DNA of 64,000 nt from Metamycoplasma phocicerebrale (GTDB taxonomy: Bacteria > Bacillota_I > Bacilli_A > Mycoplasmatales > Metamycoplasmataceae): positions 496,001-560,000 of the forward strand of contig NZ_CP033058.2 in the NCBI RefSeq assembly GCF_003383595.3. Reading direction: 5' to 3'. This document shows, one piece after another, positions 33,320 to 47,346 of this stretch. Position numbers and translations under genes: made by a program. Positions within the stretch are counted from its first letter, which is position 1. Every line of letters starts with the position of its first letter. The notes under the pieces were generated by a model, which was not told the origin of the DNA, searched no databases, and saw only the letters and a list, made by a program, of their open reading frames with translations.

Positions 33320-33348
33320 TTAACTAAAAAAAATTAAATGTGTATAAT
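33320..33348 (+). promoter_or_regulatory. rRNA operon promoter
   Basis: -35 TTAACT (33320-33325), 17-base spacer, -10 TATAAT (33343-33348). Downstream hairpin TAGCAA/TTGCTA and GTTCTTTGAAAACTGG (BoxA-like, also found before 23S) precede 16S. The 33198-33319 stretch holds no gene. Confidence 0.7.
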
Positions 33349-33399
33349 ACTAAATGTAGCAACTTTTTAATTGCTATGCTATATTGAGATAGTTCTTTG

Positions 33400-33416
33400 A
33401 AAACTGGATACGAATA
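33400..33416 (+). repeat. 16S precursor processing stem, 5' arm
   Basis: AAAACTGGATAC (33400-33411) pairs with GTATCCAGTTTT at 35037-35048. This is the expected RNase III substrate around 16S. Confidence 0.75.
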
Positions 33417-33479
33417 CCATAACGTCAATTTAATTTTAATTAAATAACAAAATAAAAAAACATAATAACCAAAATCAAA

Positions 33480-35003
<1,524 letters not shown>

Positions 35004-35036
35004 ACGGAGTACACAATTGTTATGGAAAAATTATTT

Positions 35037-35048
35037 GTATCCAGTTTT
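35037..35048 (+). repeat. 16S processing stem, 3' arm
   Basis: GTATCCAGTTTT pairs with 33400-33411. The spacer to 23S (35004-35197) contains no tRNA, a hairpin GAGAGAT/ATCTCTC and a second BoxA-like GTTCTTTGAAAACTG. Confidence 0.7.
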
Positions 35049-35072
35049 GAGAGATTTATCTCTCTGTTCTTT

Positions 35073-35088
35073 GAAAACTGAATATCGA
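35073..35088 (+). repeat. 23S precursor processing stem, 5' arm
   Basis: GAAAACTGAATATCGA is perfectly complementary (16 bp) to 38125-38140. Confidence 0.78.
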
Positions 35089-35197
35089 CATTGAAAAATT
35101 AAATTATTAATATTTCAAAGTTTAGATCAACCTATAGAATATAAACATCTATAATAAAAAGACAAACAATAGGTCATACATAAAAATAAATAAAACT

Positions 35198-38093
<2,896 letters not shown>

Positions 38094-38124
38094 GTGATTC
38101 TATAGAAGTAATCTAAATTATTTA

Positions 38125-38140
38125 TCGATATTCAGTTTTC
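38125..38140 (+). repeat. 23S processing stem, 3' arm
   Basis: TCGATATTCAGTTTTC pairs with 35073-35088. No 5S gene is seen between here and 38289. Confidence 0.78.
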
Positions 38141-38167
38141 AGAGAACAAAAAAATGCGATGAGCCTC

Positions 38168-38200
38168 AAAATGAAATCCTAAATTGGATTTTTTTTATTT
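38168..38200 (+). terminator. rRNA operon terminator (copy 1 of a repeated terminator)
   Basis: AAATCC/GGATTT stem (38174-38179 with 38186-38191) and a T-run. Two nearly identical copies, sharing AAAATGAAATCC, follow at 38931 and 40973. Confidence 0.8.
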
Positions 38201-38288
38201 TTTTAATAAATAAAATATTAGACTAAAAAAGTTATAAAATTTAGTTATAAATATAAGTTGCCAATTTTTCTTTAAGAAAGGTAAAAAC

Positions 38289-38855
38289 GTGAATATTAAA
38301 AAATACAGAAAGATTTTTTTCAGTTTTAATTTATTATTAGACATTGTATTTGTTTTGTCATTATTTTTTATTTTTGTTTATATAAGTTGAACAAAAAAAT
38401 ATAATAGTCAGATTGAAAGTTTACCTTTTTCACCAAAATTAATTAAGGAAAAAATTTATTGAGAATATATTTATTCTATTTCATTTTCTTTAATTTATTT
38501 ATCATTTTTATCATTACAAGTAACAAAATTCTCTATTCTTATTAAAAATAAAAACGGTTTTTTAAAAAGCCTATTCTCTTTATTTTTTATTAATAAATTA
38601 ATTTTAATTAATGAAAATTCAAAAGTTAATAAATTAAATTTTATTTCTTTATTTGTTGTCTTAAATTTAGCATTAATTTCAATATTTATATCGGCAATTT
38701 TCAATATTATTTCTGATAGAATTCATTGAAGTTTTATTGTATTTTTTATTTATTTTATAACAATAATGATCATATACATCCCAATAGCTATTTGTTTTAA
38801 TAAAAAAACACTTATAGAAAATAAAATAAAAAAACAAACATATAATGTTGAGTAA
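38289..38855 (+). CDS. Four-TM membrane protein, paralogue A
   Basis: 188 residues from GTG with AAGAAAGG upstream; TGA codons (Trp) hide it from standard-code gene calls. Hydrophobic helices at about 10-32, 63-80, 120-145 and 152-172, with basic ends and a Lys-rich C-terminus. Nearly the same protein is encoded again at 40402, same length, with long identical blocks (VTKFSILIKNKN, KVNKLNFISLFVVLNLALIS). No family recognised. It sits between the rRNA terminator and a cysteine peptidase gene. The similar gene structure and matched terminators suggest duplication of a gene-plus-terminator unit. Confidence 0.72.
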
Positions 38856-38930
38856 TTGTAAAAATTTTAACAAAAATTTAATTATTTATTTGATCTTTAA
38901 TTTTAAAAAAAGAAAAATAGGATAAGTTTT

Positions 38931-38958
38931 AAAATGAAATCCTTAATTGGATTTTTTT
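38931..38958 (+). terminator. Terminator after paralogue A (copy 2)
   Basis: AAATCC/GGATTT (38937-38942 with 38949-38954) and seven T. The flanking AAAATGAAATCCTTAATTGG is identical to copy 3. Confidence 0.8.
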
Positions 38959-39056
38959 ATTAACTTTTTAATGATAAAAAATATTAAAACTAAAAAAGAT
39001 GTAGAATTATGATATAAAGGATATTGAAAAATAATAATATAAAATAGGGGTATTTT

Positions 39057-40397
39057 ATGAAATTTAAAAATATTACAAAATTATTTATAGGCATACCATT
39101 AGTTGCTTTAACATCTCCCTTAATTTCTTTTAAGATAGAAAAAAAGGATGAATCAAATAAAATAGAAGAAAAAAATCTTAAATTCTTAATAGAAAGCGAA
39201 AGAAAAAATATTAACAAAATAACTGGAAAAGATAATAACTTAATTTTTTCAAAAATTATTTCTGATTTAGAAAATAGAAAAATATTACTATTGGTTTTTG
39301 ACGATTGCAATTCTTTTGTGGACTTTGAAACCATGCAAACTTTAGAAATTAATTTTGAAAAATATAATTTAGACATTTTAAGAAAAAATGAAATATTCTA
39401 CATATCACTTGGCCAATTATATTTTAAGCAAAAATTAAATGATTTTATATTTATTAATGTATTATCAAATAAAAAAATTAGAAAAGAAGATATTACTTTT
39501 TCTAAAGCAATAAATATTTTAGATTCTGAAATAAAAAATTTGAAACATAAAAATTTTAATGTTAGATCCAAAATAATTAAACAAAATTTTAAAAGTAATA
39601 TTTCATATAGAAGCAAAGGAAACGATAAGGAATTTATTTGGCCATCTGCAAAATGAAAAGATTCTAGATATTTAGATGTATCTACACAGGTTCCTTATTC
39701 ATGATGATTTGCTACAAGAAATTGAACCGATGCTTCAGGTTATGATCAATTGAATAATGATGGTTTATGTGAATATGTTGCTTTATCTCAACTACTTTTG
39801 TATACAGAATTATTTATTAGACCTAATATTTTTGATTATGACCAATATAATAATTATATATTAGAATCTAATTCAAACGATTTATATAAATCGTCTCCCT
39901 TGTTTAGATATCATTATTATAATACAGATTCAAATAAGAAAAGCTTAGCATATGATCTTTTTAAATTAGGAGGAGAGTATTTAAATTTAAAAACTGGAAA
40001 TTATTATGAAATTATAGTTAATAAATTTATAAAATATAAAAATGTTTTGAATGATTTAGAATTTCCACACAAATTTGGTGGCTATTATAGAGCTTGACAA
40101 TCTGTAAAAAACGGAACACCCGCTATATTAGGGGTAGCTACCCTTAGTGGTTTTAATCACGCTATGATTGTTTATGGATATGATGATGACTCAAATATGT
40201 TTTTAGCATCTAATTGTTTCGGAATACCGGAAGAAAATCGTATTTTATATTCTTATTATACAAAAGTGTGGGGATCATATTATTTTTCTATAAAATTAAA
40301 ACAAGACAAGAAATTTAATAATTTTAGAAAAGCTTTTGTTTATAATGGAAATAAATATACTGGAAAAGAAATTGACAATTTATTATTAAATAACTAA
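39057..40397 (+). CDS. Putative secreted cysteine peptidase
   Basis: 446 residues; two TGA codons (Trp) join three apparent fragments. The N-terminus has a signal peptide (FKNITKLFIGIPLVALTSPL) without a lipobox Cys. The C-terminal half contains NNDGLCEYVALSQLLLYTEL, which fits a nucleophile Cys at the start of a helix, and GFNHAMIVYGYDDDS, which fits the catalytic His of papain-like (C39/C10/C47-type) peptidases, then an Asn (ASNCFG). Residues 25-200 may be a pro-region. It is preceded by a normal-looking leader (AGGGGT) and followed 4 bases later by paralogue B. Substrate unknown. Confidence 0.72.
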
Positions 40398-40401
40398 ATA
40401 T

Positions 40402-40968
40402 ATGAATGCCAAAAGATATAAAAAAATTTTTTTTAATTTTAATTTATTATTAAATGTTGTATTTATTTTGTCATTAGTTTTTATTTTTGTTTATATGAGT
40501 CTAGCAAAAAAATATAATAGTGAACTTGAAATTTTACCTCCTTCAGAAAAAATATTTAAACAGCGAATTCATTGAGAAAATACTTATCCTATTTCATTTG
40601 CTTTAATTTATTTTTCATTTTTATTATTACAAGTAACAAAATTCTCTATTCTTATTAAAAATAAAAACAGTTTTTTAAAAAGTTTATTTTCTTTATTTTT
40701 TATAAATAAATTAATCTTGATCAATGAAAATCCAAAAGTTAATAAATTAAATTTTATTTCTTTATTTGTTGTCTTAAATTTAGCATTAATTTCAATATTT
40801 ATATCAGCAACTTTTAATATTATTTCTGATTGAATTTATTGAAGTTTTATTGTATATTTTATTTATTTTGTAACAGTAATGATTATCTATATCCCAATAG
40901 CTATTTGTTTTAACAAGAAAATTTTTATAGAAAATAAAATAAAAAAACAAATATATAATGTTAAGTAA
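40402..40968 (+). CDS. Four-TM membrane protein, paralogue B
   Basis: 188 residues, ATG only 4 bases after the peptidase stop, so probably translated from the same mRNA. Same four hydrophobic helices as paralogue A and near identity from the second helix onward; the first 60 residues differ more (NAKRYKKIFFNFN, LEILPPSEKIFKQ). Trp by TGA. No known family. Co-transcription with a secreted peptidase suggests a partner in export, processing or immunity; this is inference. Confidence 0.72.
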
Positions 40969-40972
40969 TTGT

Positions 40973-41000
40973 AAAATGAAATCCTTAATTGGATTTTTTT
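40973..41000 (+). terminator. Terminator after paralogue B (copy 3)
   Basis: AAATCC/GGATTT (40979-40984 with 40991-40996) plus T-run, the same sequence as copy 2. Confidence 0.8.
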
Positions 41001-41068
41001 GTTTTTTTACTAAGAATTAAATTTATTTAACAAATATTAATAAATGTCTAAAATATTGAGTATATTAG

Positions 41069-41467
41069 ATTAATAAAATCAAAAATAGGAAAATAAAAAA
41101 AATTCATAAAGAAATAAACGTTTGAAAGAGAAAAAATGCACTTATTGAAAATAATAAGTTATTTGAAGATTTGGATACCGGTGATGATAGTAAAGAACTT
41201 TATAATTTGTTTAAAGACTTTCAAAACTTAAAAATGACTTTTATTGCATCTATATTTAGTCAATATGATGCTATGTTTAGAATAAAACTTAATAAGCCAA
41301 AAAAGATACTTTCTAAACTTAGCGGTAAAAACTTTGATGATTATTTTTATTATTTTTTAATATTTAATTATGAAAATGTTGCTGTTAATGAACAAATTTT
41401 TAAAATACATGATTATTCATTTATATATAAAAATAGATTTTTTTTAAAAAATCAGCAATCTAAATAA
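41069..41467 (+). pseudogene. Unrecognised open frame, possible gene remnant
   Basis: Open from 41069 to TAA 41467 (one TGA as Trp), but there is no ATG with an RBS; the only start-like codon is TTG 41171. The product would contain HKEINVWKRKNALIENNKLF and later KPKKILSKLSGKNFDDYFYY. No match recognised. It could be the 3' end of a decayed gene or a short protein with an unusual start. The preceding 41001-41068 is AT-rich and empty. Confidence 0.35.
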
Positions 41468-41548
41468 AAAGCAAAATATCATGTTTTAAAATATTATTTT
41501 TAACAAAATTTTGGTAAAATTTTATTATTTTTTATATAGGAGAAAAGA

Positions 41549-42028
41549 ATGAATAAAAAAACAATATATATAGCAGGCGGATGCTTTTGGGGAACTGAAG
41601 CATTCTTTAAAAAAATAAATGGAGTTTTAGATACAACTGTAGGTTATGCAAATTCCATTATAAAAAATCCTAATTATGAACAAGTTAAAACTGGAAATAC
41701 AAACGCAGTTGAAACTGTAAAAATAATTTACAATGCAGATATATTAAGTTTGCAAGAAATAATTACTAAATTATTTTCAGTAATAGATCCTACAGCATTA
41801 AATTACCAAGGTGGAGATTATGGTACTCAATATCGAAATGGAATTTATTATGAGAATTTAGCTGACGAAGCTCAAATAAAAAAACTTTTAAATAAATTAT
41901 CAAAATGTTATTCTAAACCATTGGCTACAGAATTAAAACAAATACAAAATTTTTATGAAGCCGAAGAATACCACCAAGATTATTTAGATAAACACCCGAA
42001 TGGTTATTGTCATATAAAATTATCTTAA
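41549..42028 (+). CDS. msrA: Peptide methionine sulfoxide reductase MsrA
   Basis: 159 residues. GGCFWGTEAFF holds the catalytic Cys; GYANSIIKNPNYEQV, DPTALNYQGGDYGTQYRNGI and AEEYHQDYLDKHP follow, as in the family. Repairs S-epimer methionine sulfoxide. It uses TGG for its Trp. AGGAG 5-9 bases before ATG; own terminator follows. Monocistronic. Confidence 0.95.
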   Translation: MNKKTIYIAGGCFWGTEAFFKKINGVLDTTVGYANSIIKNPNYEQVKTGNTNAVETVKIIYNADILSLQEIITKLFSVIDPTALNYQGGDYGTQYRNGIYYENLADEAQIKKLLNKLSKCYSKPLATELKQIQNFYEAEEYHQDYLDKHPNGYCHIKLS

Positions 42029-42072
42029 ATAAGCAGATAAAAATAACACAATAAACTTTTAAAAGAATAATA

Positions 42073-42107
42073 AACGTAGCCCTTTTATAGCTACGTTGAT
42101 TTTTTTA
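42073..42107 (+). terminator. msrA terminator
   Basis: Stem AACGTAGC/GCTACGTT (42073-42080 with 42090-42097), then seven T. Confidence 0.88.
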
Positions 42108-42116
42108 TTTATAATA

Positions 42117-42665
42117 TTATTTTTTTATTTTAAAATCTAAATCAAAATCATTATTTATTTTAATACATTCAATCCCAAAAGCTTGAAAAATTTTTTCCGA
42201 AGCTTTGAAATCGTCAGATTCTTCTTTATAAGCTATTGCATAATAAACTTTAGATATTTTTGATTGTACTATTAACTTAGCACAATGATAACAAGGCGAA
42301 TGAGTTACAAATATTGAACAACCAGATTCTATTTTAGAATTAGTTAGATTGGCATTTATAATAGCATTGGCTTCAGCATGCACAACATATGTATATTTTG
42401 AATTAAGCACATCTTGTGATTCATTAGGTCTACTTCATGGAAATATTTCATCATTATTCAATGTCGAATTATTAAAACTTGTCGGCATTCCATTATATCC
42501 TAATGAAACAACATAATTATGAGGACTCACAATACATGCTCCGACTTTTGTAGTCGGATCTTTAGATCTTAAGGCACTTAATTTAGCCAAAGCCATAAAA
42601 TATATTTCTCATTTTATATTATCTTTATGTTCATTAAATATAATTTTTTTTGTTTTTGAATTCAT
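42117..42665 (-). CDS. Deoxycytidylate deaminase (ComEB/Dcd type)
   Basis: 182 residues; deaminates dCMP to dUMP for thymidylate synthesis. Zinc site VVHAEANAI and SPCYHCAKLI; upstream KDPTTKVGACIV and GYNGMPTSF. TGA codons (Trp) lie in the N-terminal half. No Shine-Dalgarno is visible; a TACAAT at 42674-42679 ends 8 bases before ATG, so this may be a leaderless mRNA. Convergent with msrA. Confidence 0.93.
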
Positions 42666-42673
42666 AATAATAT

Positions 42674-42679
42674 ATTGTA
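42674..42679 (-). promoter_or_regulatory. -10 element of the dCMP deaminase gene
   Basis: TACAAT on the minus strand, 8 bases upstream of ATG 42665, with no RBS between. Confidence 0.45.
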
Positions 42680-42699
42680 TCATAAAAAAAAGTAAAAAT

Positions 42700-42961
42700 C
42701 AGGTTCCGCAGACCCTGTTTTAATTATTCAGAGAAATAAGCATAAATTTGCTCGGATAAGACATTAACTATGTTAATCCATCTTTTTTTAGATGAATTAT
42801 TATAATTATAACACTTTATATATTTTATGTTTTAATATTATTGAAAAATTTAAACTAAATTATAAATACTTTTTTTACTAACTTAAAAATAAAAAAACTC
42901 ATAAAATTTAATTTATTTTTTTAAAAGTGTGTAAAATTAGATTGTATTAGAGGAAAAATTA
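42700..42961. other. Intergenic region with hairpins
   Basis: No established gene. CAGG/CCTG hairpin plus T (42700-42721) looks like a plus-strand terminator with no gene before it. There is an ATTAACTATGTTAAT palindrome near 42766 and CATCT/AGATG near 42780. These may be relics of a lost gene. Confidence 0.35.
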
Positions 42962-43131
42962 TGAACATAAACTTAAGAAATAAATACTTAATGAATATGT
43001 TATCACTAGCTATGGCTAGATTTTTCGCTATTGAAATTTTTAACTTTATTAAAAAGGATTATATTTTTGTGAATATTTGCTCAATATATAACAATTTTAA
43101 GGAAGTTAAGAATGAAATTATTTCATATTAA
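42961..43131 (+). CDS. Possible small protein, 56 residues
   Basis: ATG with GAGGAAAAA upstream and a TAAAAT-like -10. It has no TGA codons and reads MNINLRNKYLMNMLSLAMAR and on to EVKNEIISY. No family recognised and composition is near background, so it could be chance. The gap up to oppA otherwise has only the hairpins listed next. Confidence 0.25.
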   Translation: MNINLRNKYLMNMLSLAMARFFAIEIFNFIKKDYIFVNICSIYNNFKEVKNEIISY

Positions 43132-43175
43132 TAATTCTAGAATTTATAAAAATATTAGAAAAATCTTACGGTTTA

Positions 43176-43310
43176 TTGCTTTTAAAGGTACTTAAAATTC
43201 ATGTATATTATTAAAAGCAAAAAATAAGGAAATTTTGCTGAAATCAAATTCCTTTTTAAATAGAAACTTAAAATTTCAAAAAAATACAAAAAAATGAATA
43301 AATTTTTATT
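43176..43310. other. Inverted repeats upstream of oppA
   Basis: TTGCTTTTAA/TTAAAAGCAA (43176-43185 with 43211-43220) lacks a T-tract on either strand. A smaller GAATAAA/TTTATTC palindrome lies near 43297. The oppA promoter (TATACT) and RBS AAGGAG follow. The function of the large stem is unknown. Confidence 0.4.
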
Positions 43311-43437
43311 CAAATTATTGAATAAGCAAAAATTACTTTATAAAATATAAAAATAATTTATAATTATTTTGTATATAAATTAGAATTTTGTAAATTACAA
43401 TATACTATACTTTATAACTTATTAAGGAGTTAAAAAA

Positions 43438-46212
43438 ATGAAAAATAAATCAAAATTTTGACTGTTGGGTTTAACAACTCCGGCAGCAGCATTGGTGCCG
43501 TTCATAGCTATGTCTTGTATAACACCAGTGTGAAAAAAGGGCAAATATGTTTTTGAATGGAATGCTCAATTAGATTCTAAAGCCTTTGCATATGATGCGT
43601 CAAGAATGTTTGGTGCTTATTTAGCATCGAATACAAATCAATATACTGGAGGGGAATTATTTAGAGTTCAAGGATTAAATGAAGCTGAAAACTTTAGTGA
43701 ATTAGTAGGAACTAAAACAGAAGTATATACTTCTAAACCGGTTTTTGCTAAATATAAATTAGAATTAGCTCAAGCAATTGTTTTAACTGATAAAGACGGA
43801 AAAATTACTGTTTTTGATAATGATAAGGTTGATGCAGCTCCAGAAGCTAACTTAACTAGTCCTGGTGGTAAAAAATATTATGAATATTCAACTATGTTTT
43901 TGGAATCTAGTGATGACAAATCAATTAATAGTAAAAAATTTAAGGAATCTTTAAATTCAGCTAAAACTTTTCAAATTGTTTTAAGAGAAAATCAAAGTTG
44001 AGTTAATAGCAAAGGGGAAAAAACTAAATATAAAATAGTAGCAAAAGATTTTTGATATTCATGATTAAGAACATTTTTATTAAATCAAGTTTATAGACAT
44101 GAAAATGGTGGTTCTCAGGAATTGGATAAAAAATTTCAAGAACTTTTGGCTGAGAACAACACTTTAGCATTCACTGATAAAGAGTCATTTAGTAACGATT
44201 ATGTATATAGATTATTTAATGTAGATGCAGATAAGTTTTTTAATCAATCAGATTTTATTACAAAAATTTCGAATGCTTCTCCAAGTTACCAAGATAAAGA
44301 GTCATTAACTTTTAGTTCAATATCGCTTACTGAAAAAACAGAATTTAAAAGCTTTTTTGAAAAATGAGCTGTTGGAGATTACACTTTATTACCAGCACCT
44401 TCACAATATATTGATGAATTAAATAATTCTAAAAATCAAGCTATCGAAAAATATTCTGGATTGGAACTTTCAGGACAAGAATTAAAAGAATATAAAGAAA
44501 AATTAGAATTGATGGATCACTCTAAGCAAGCTTATTTCACCGGTACATATTGATATGGCAATTCATTTAAAACTACTTTATATGCTGGACATTATTATGT
44601 TTCAAAAGCTGGTAATTCTCAACTTGTTTTAACGAAAAATAAACATTATTGAGATGAAAGTTGAGTTAAAGACGACACTACAATTCAAGAAATGGTTCAT
44701 ACATATCAACCTACTCCATTGGATCAAAAAATATTTTCAGATACAGTATTTAATAAATATAATCAAGGGACAGCTTCTCATTTATCTTATGCTCAACTAT
44801 CTGATTCTCAAAAAAATACAATAGCAAATAATCCTAATAAATATGGTCTAAGATTAAAGAGGTCTTTAAATTCAGATTCTCCTTTATATCGTATGTTTAG
44901 TAGTCCTTTTGTCCCTGGTAAAAAGAATGAATATGGTTTTAGTGACGCTTATGCTAAAATGATGTGAGGCGCAACAAAAGAAGAATTAAAACAGGGGAAA
45001 GTTAATCCTTCAACATATATTTCTGGCACAGGATTAAGTTTTAGAACTATTATTAATGCGGCAATTAACTGAAATACCTACGCTTCTTCTCTTTCATCTA
45101 ATCAAAACCATGCATGAATAGCAAAAATTGCTAATGGTTCTTTGATCGGGGGAAAAGACCAAGATACTTCAAAAATGAAAACCCCAGAAGATATTTTAGA
45201 TAGAATTAATTCACTTTATGCTATCGATTTAAATGGAAATAAAATCGATTTCGGAGGTTCTTTAGGAAAAGAATTAAGTCCTTCAGAAAATGATGAGGCA
45301 ATAAAAAATAAAGCTAATACAATTGATAGATTGAAATCAGCCGGATTTAATAAACTTAAAGAAGAATTACAAAAATTAATTGACAAGTTTGATAATGAAA
45401 ACCCTACATTAAAAGATCAAGAATTTCAAATTTATTATTTATATCCATTTGTAAATGCTTCAAACACAGAAATTAATGCTTGAAAAGAACTAGAAAAAGT
45501 ATTTAAAGAATTAAATCCAAGATTAAGCATTCAAGTGAAATACTTTAACAACGATCAAGATCCTTTATTTAATCCATATAGATTCCAAACTATAAATGGA
45601 GAAAATAATGTTGCCTGAAGTTATGACTATAATGGTATAGGTTCGGGATATGATGGTTTATCGTGAGGAGGAATGTTAATTCCTACATTAGTAAATATTA
45701 AGAATAATCCTAGTCAAGCTATTGAAAATAATTTTCCAAAATTAAAAGAGTTGGCTGATGAGTTGTTCGAATATGAAAAAACACATAAAACTACTTTTTC
45801 AGTTCCTTTTGATAAATTAGATCAATTAGAATCAGACAGAATGACAGGACAATTATTTTCTTATGTTATTTCACATTTTGAATTTGCTTTAAAAAATGGA
45901 AAATATGAACTTCAATTTGAAAATAACAAACCGAAAGTCTTTAATCCAGGTGCTGGCAAAACAATTACAGATCCATATGAATGATCGGCTAAATTCTGAT
46001 TGCACTTTAATAAAAATAAAACAAATGAACAATTAGCGGAGTTTATGGAACAATTTACTGCTTTTTCAAATGTGAACTTTACTTATAATGTATCAAAATC
46101 TAAAGAAAAATATGGAAAAGTACTGTTAAATAAACACTATGAATTGTCAGATGTAGATGGTCTTAGTTATTTCCAATATCAAGATTGAAAAATAAATAAG
46201 GGTAAAAAATAA
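43438..46212 (+). CDS. oppA: Oligopeptide ABC transporter substrate-binding lipoprotein OppA
   Basis: 924 residues. A signal peptide with lipobox AMSC (residues about 23-26) anchors it to the membrane surface. Identified by size, first position before oppBCDF, and peptide-binding features such as LRTFLLNQVYRHENGG and WRTFL-like blocks; sequence in hominis-group OppA proteins is divergent. Many TGA codons (Trp) break it in six under standard code. In M. hominis OppA is also an ecto-ATPase; here a PGAGKT string at about residue 838 resembles a P-loop but lacks its first Gly. RBS AAGGAG. Confidence 0.85.
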
Positions 46213-47343
46213 ATGTTTAAATATATACGTCAAAGAATAGCTTTTGCTATTCTTACGTTGTTTATTATATCTTTTTTTGTTTTTGTAATGGTTGTTGCCT
46301 TTGGTCCCAATCCTGTTGAAGCTTTGGCTATTAAAAAATTTCAAAGTGGACATGCCAGCAAGCCTTATGATATAATTTTGCAAGAATTAGAAATTGAAAA
46401 TGGAATCAGATATTCTAACGGACAATTAATACCAATAATCGTAAGATATTTTAAGTATATTGGCAACATTTTTACAAAATGAGATTTTGGTTTTGTAATT
46501 AATTCAACAAATAACCCCAATCCATCTAGTTACACTAATATTTGAAAATTATTTTTCACTCCTTTAAAGTATACATTGTTAATTACTGTACCTACATTTT
46601 TGATTAGTGCAATACTTGGAATAATAATAGGTGTTTTTGCTGGTTATAAAAGAGGAAAATGATTTGATACAGCATCAAATTTATTTGTTTTAGTTTTTAT
46701 AGCTGTACCTTCTTTTATTATTGCGCCTATAGCGATAGCCATTTCTATAAAATTAGGAATTTCGGCCGTTGTTCCAAAAGCAGGTGAACAAAGTTTTGGA
46801 GTTTTATTTACTTCATATTTACCTCCAATTATTGTTATGTCATTATCTTCTTTAGCTGTATACGTTACATATACTAGAAATCAAGTTATAACAGTTTTAA
46901 CATCTAATTATGTTTTAATAGCTAAAACAAAAGGTTTAAATTCTACTCAAATATTTTTTAAATATGTTTTAAGAAATATTTCAATACCTCTTTTTAGCTT
47001 GATATTTGGTTCATTTATTGGTCTTTTATCTGGATCAATAATAATTGAAAAATATTGACAAGTGCCAGGAACATCTAGTATTATAGTTAATGCCTTTCCT
47101 ACTGGAGAGTTGTATATTGTATTATTTTCAACAATTTTCTTTACTTTCATCTCTTTAATAGCAGAAATTATTATAGATATTTCATTTGTATTTTTAGATC
47201 CTAAAATTAAATATGTATCAAAAAGTAGAAAAAATTACTTTTTATTTTTCAAAGCATATTTGGAAAGAAAAAAACTTGCAAAAGATTTATTTAAAATGCA
47301 AGCACTAGATAAATCATCTAACTTTAAAGAGGGGGTAAAATAA
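46213..47343 (+). CDS. oppB: Oligopeptide ABC transporter permease OppB
   Basis: 376 residues, six or more TM helices. N-terminal RQRIAFAILTLFIISFFVFV and the permease loop QVITVLTSNYVLIAKTKGLN, the EAA-type contact with the ATPases. An extra soluble insert lies at about residues 40-110, usual for OppB. Starts at the oppA stop with no gap. Confidence 0.92.
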
Positions 47344-47346
47344 CTT

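Noticed and set aside
38141-38288. 5S rRNA after 23S
   Set aside because: The space holds a processing stem, a terminator and an RBS; no 5S-like sequence.
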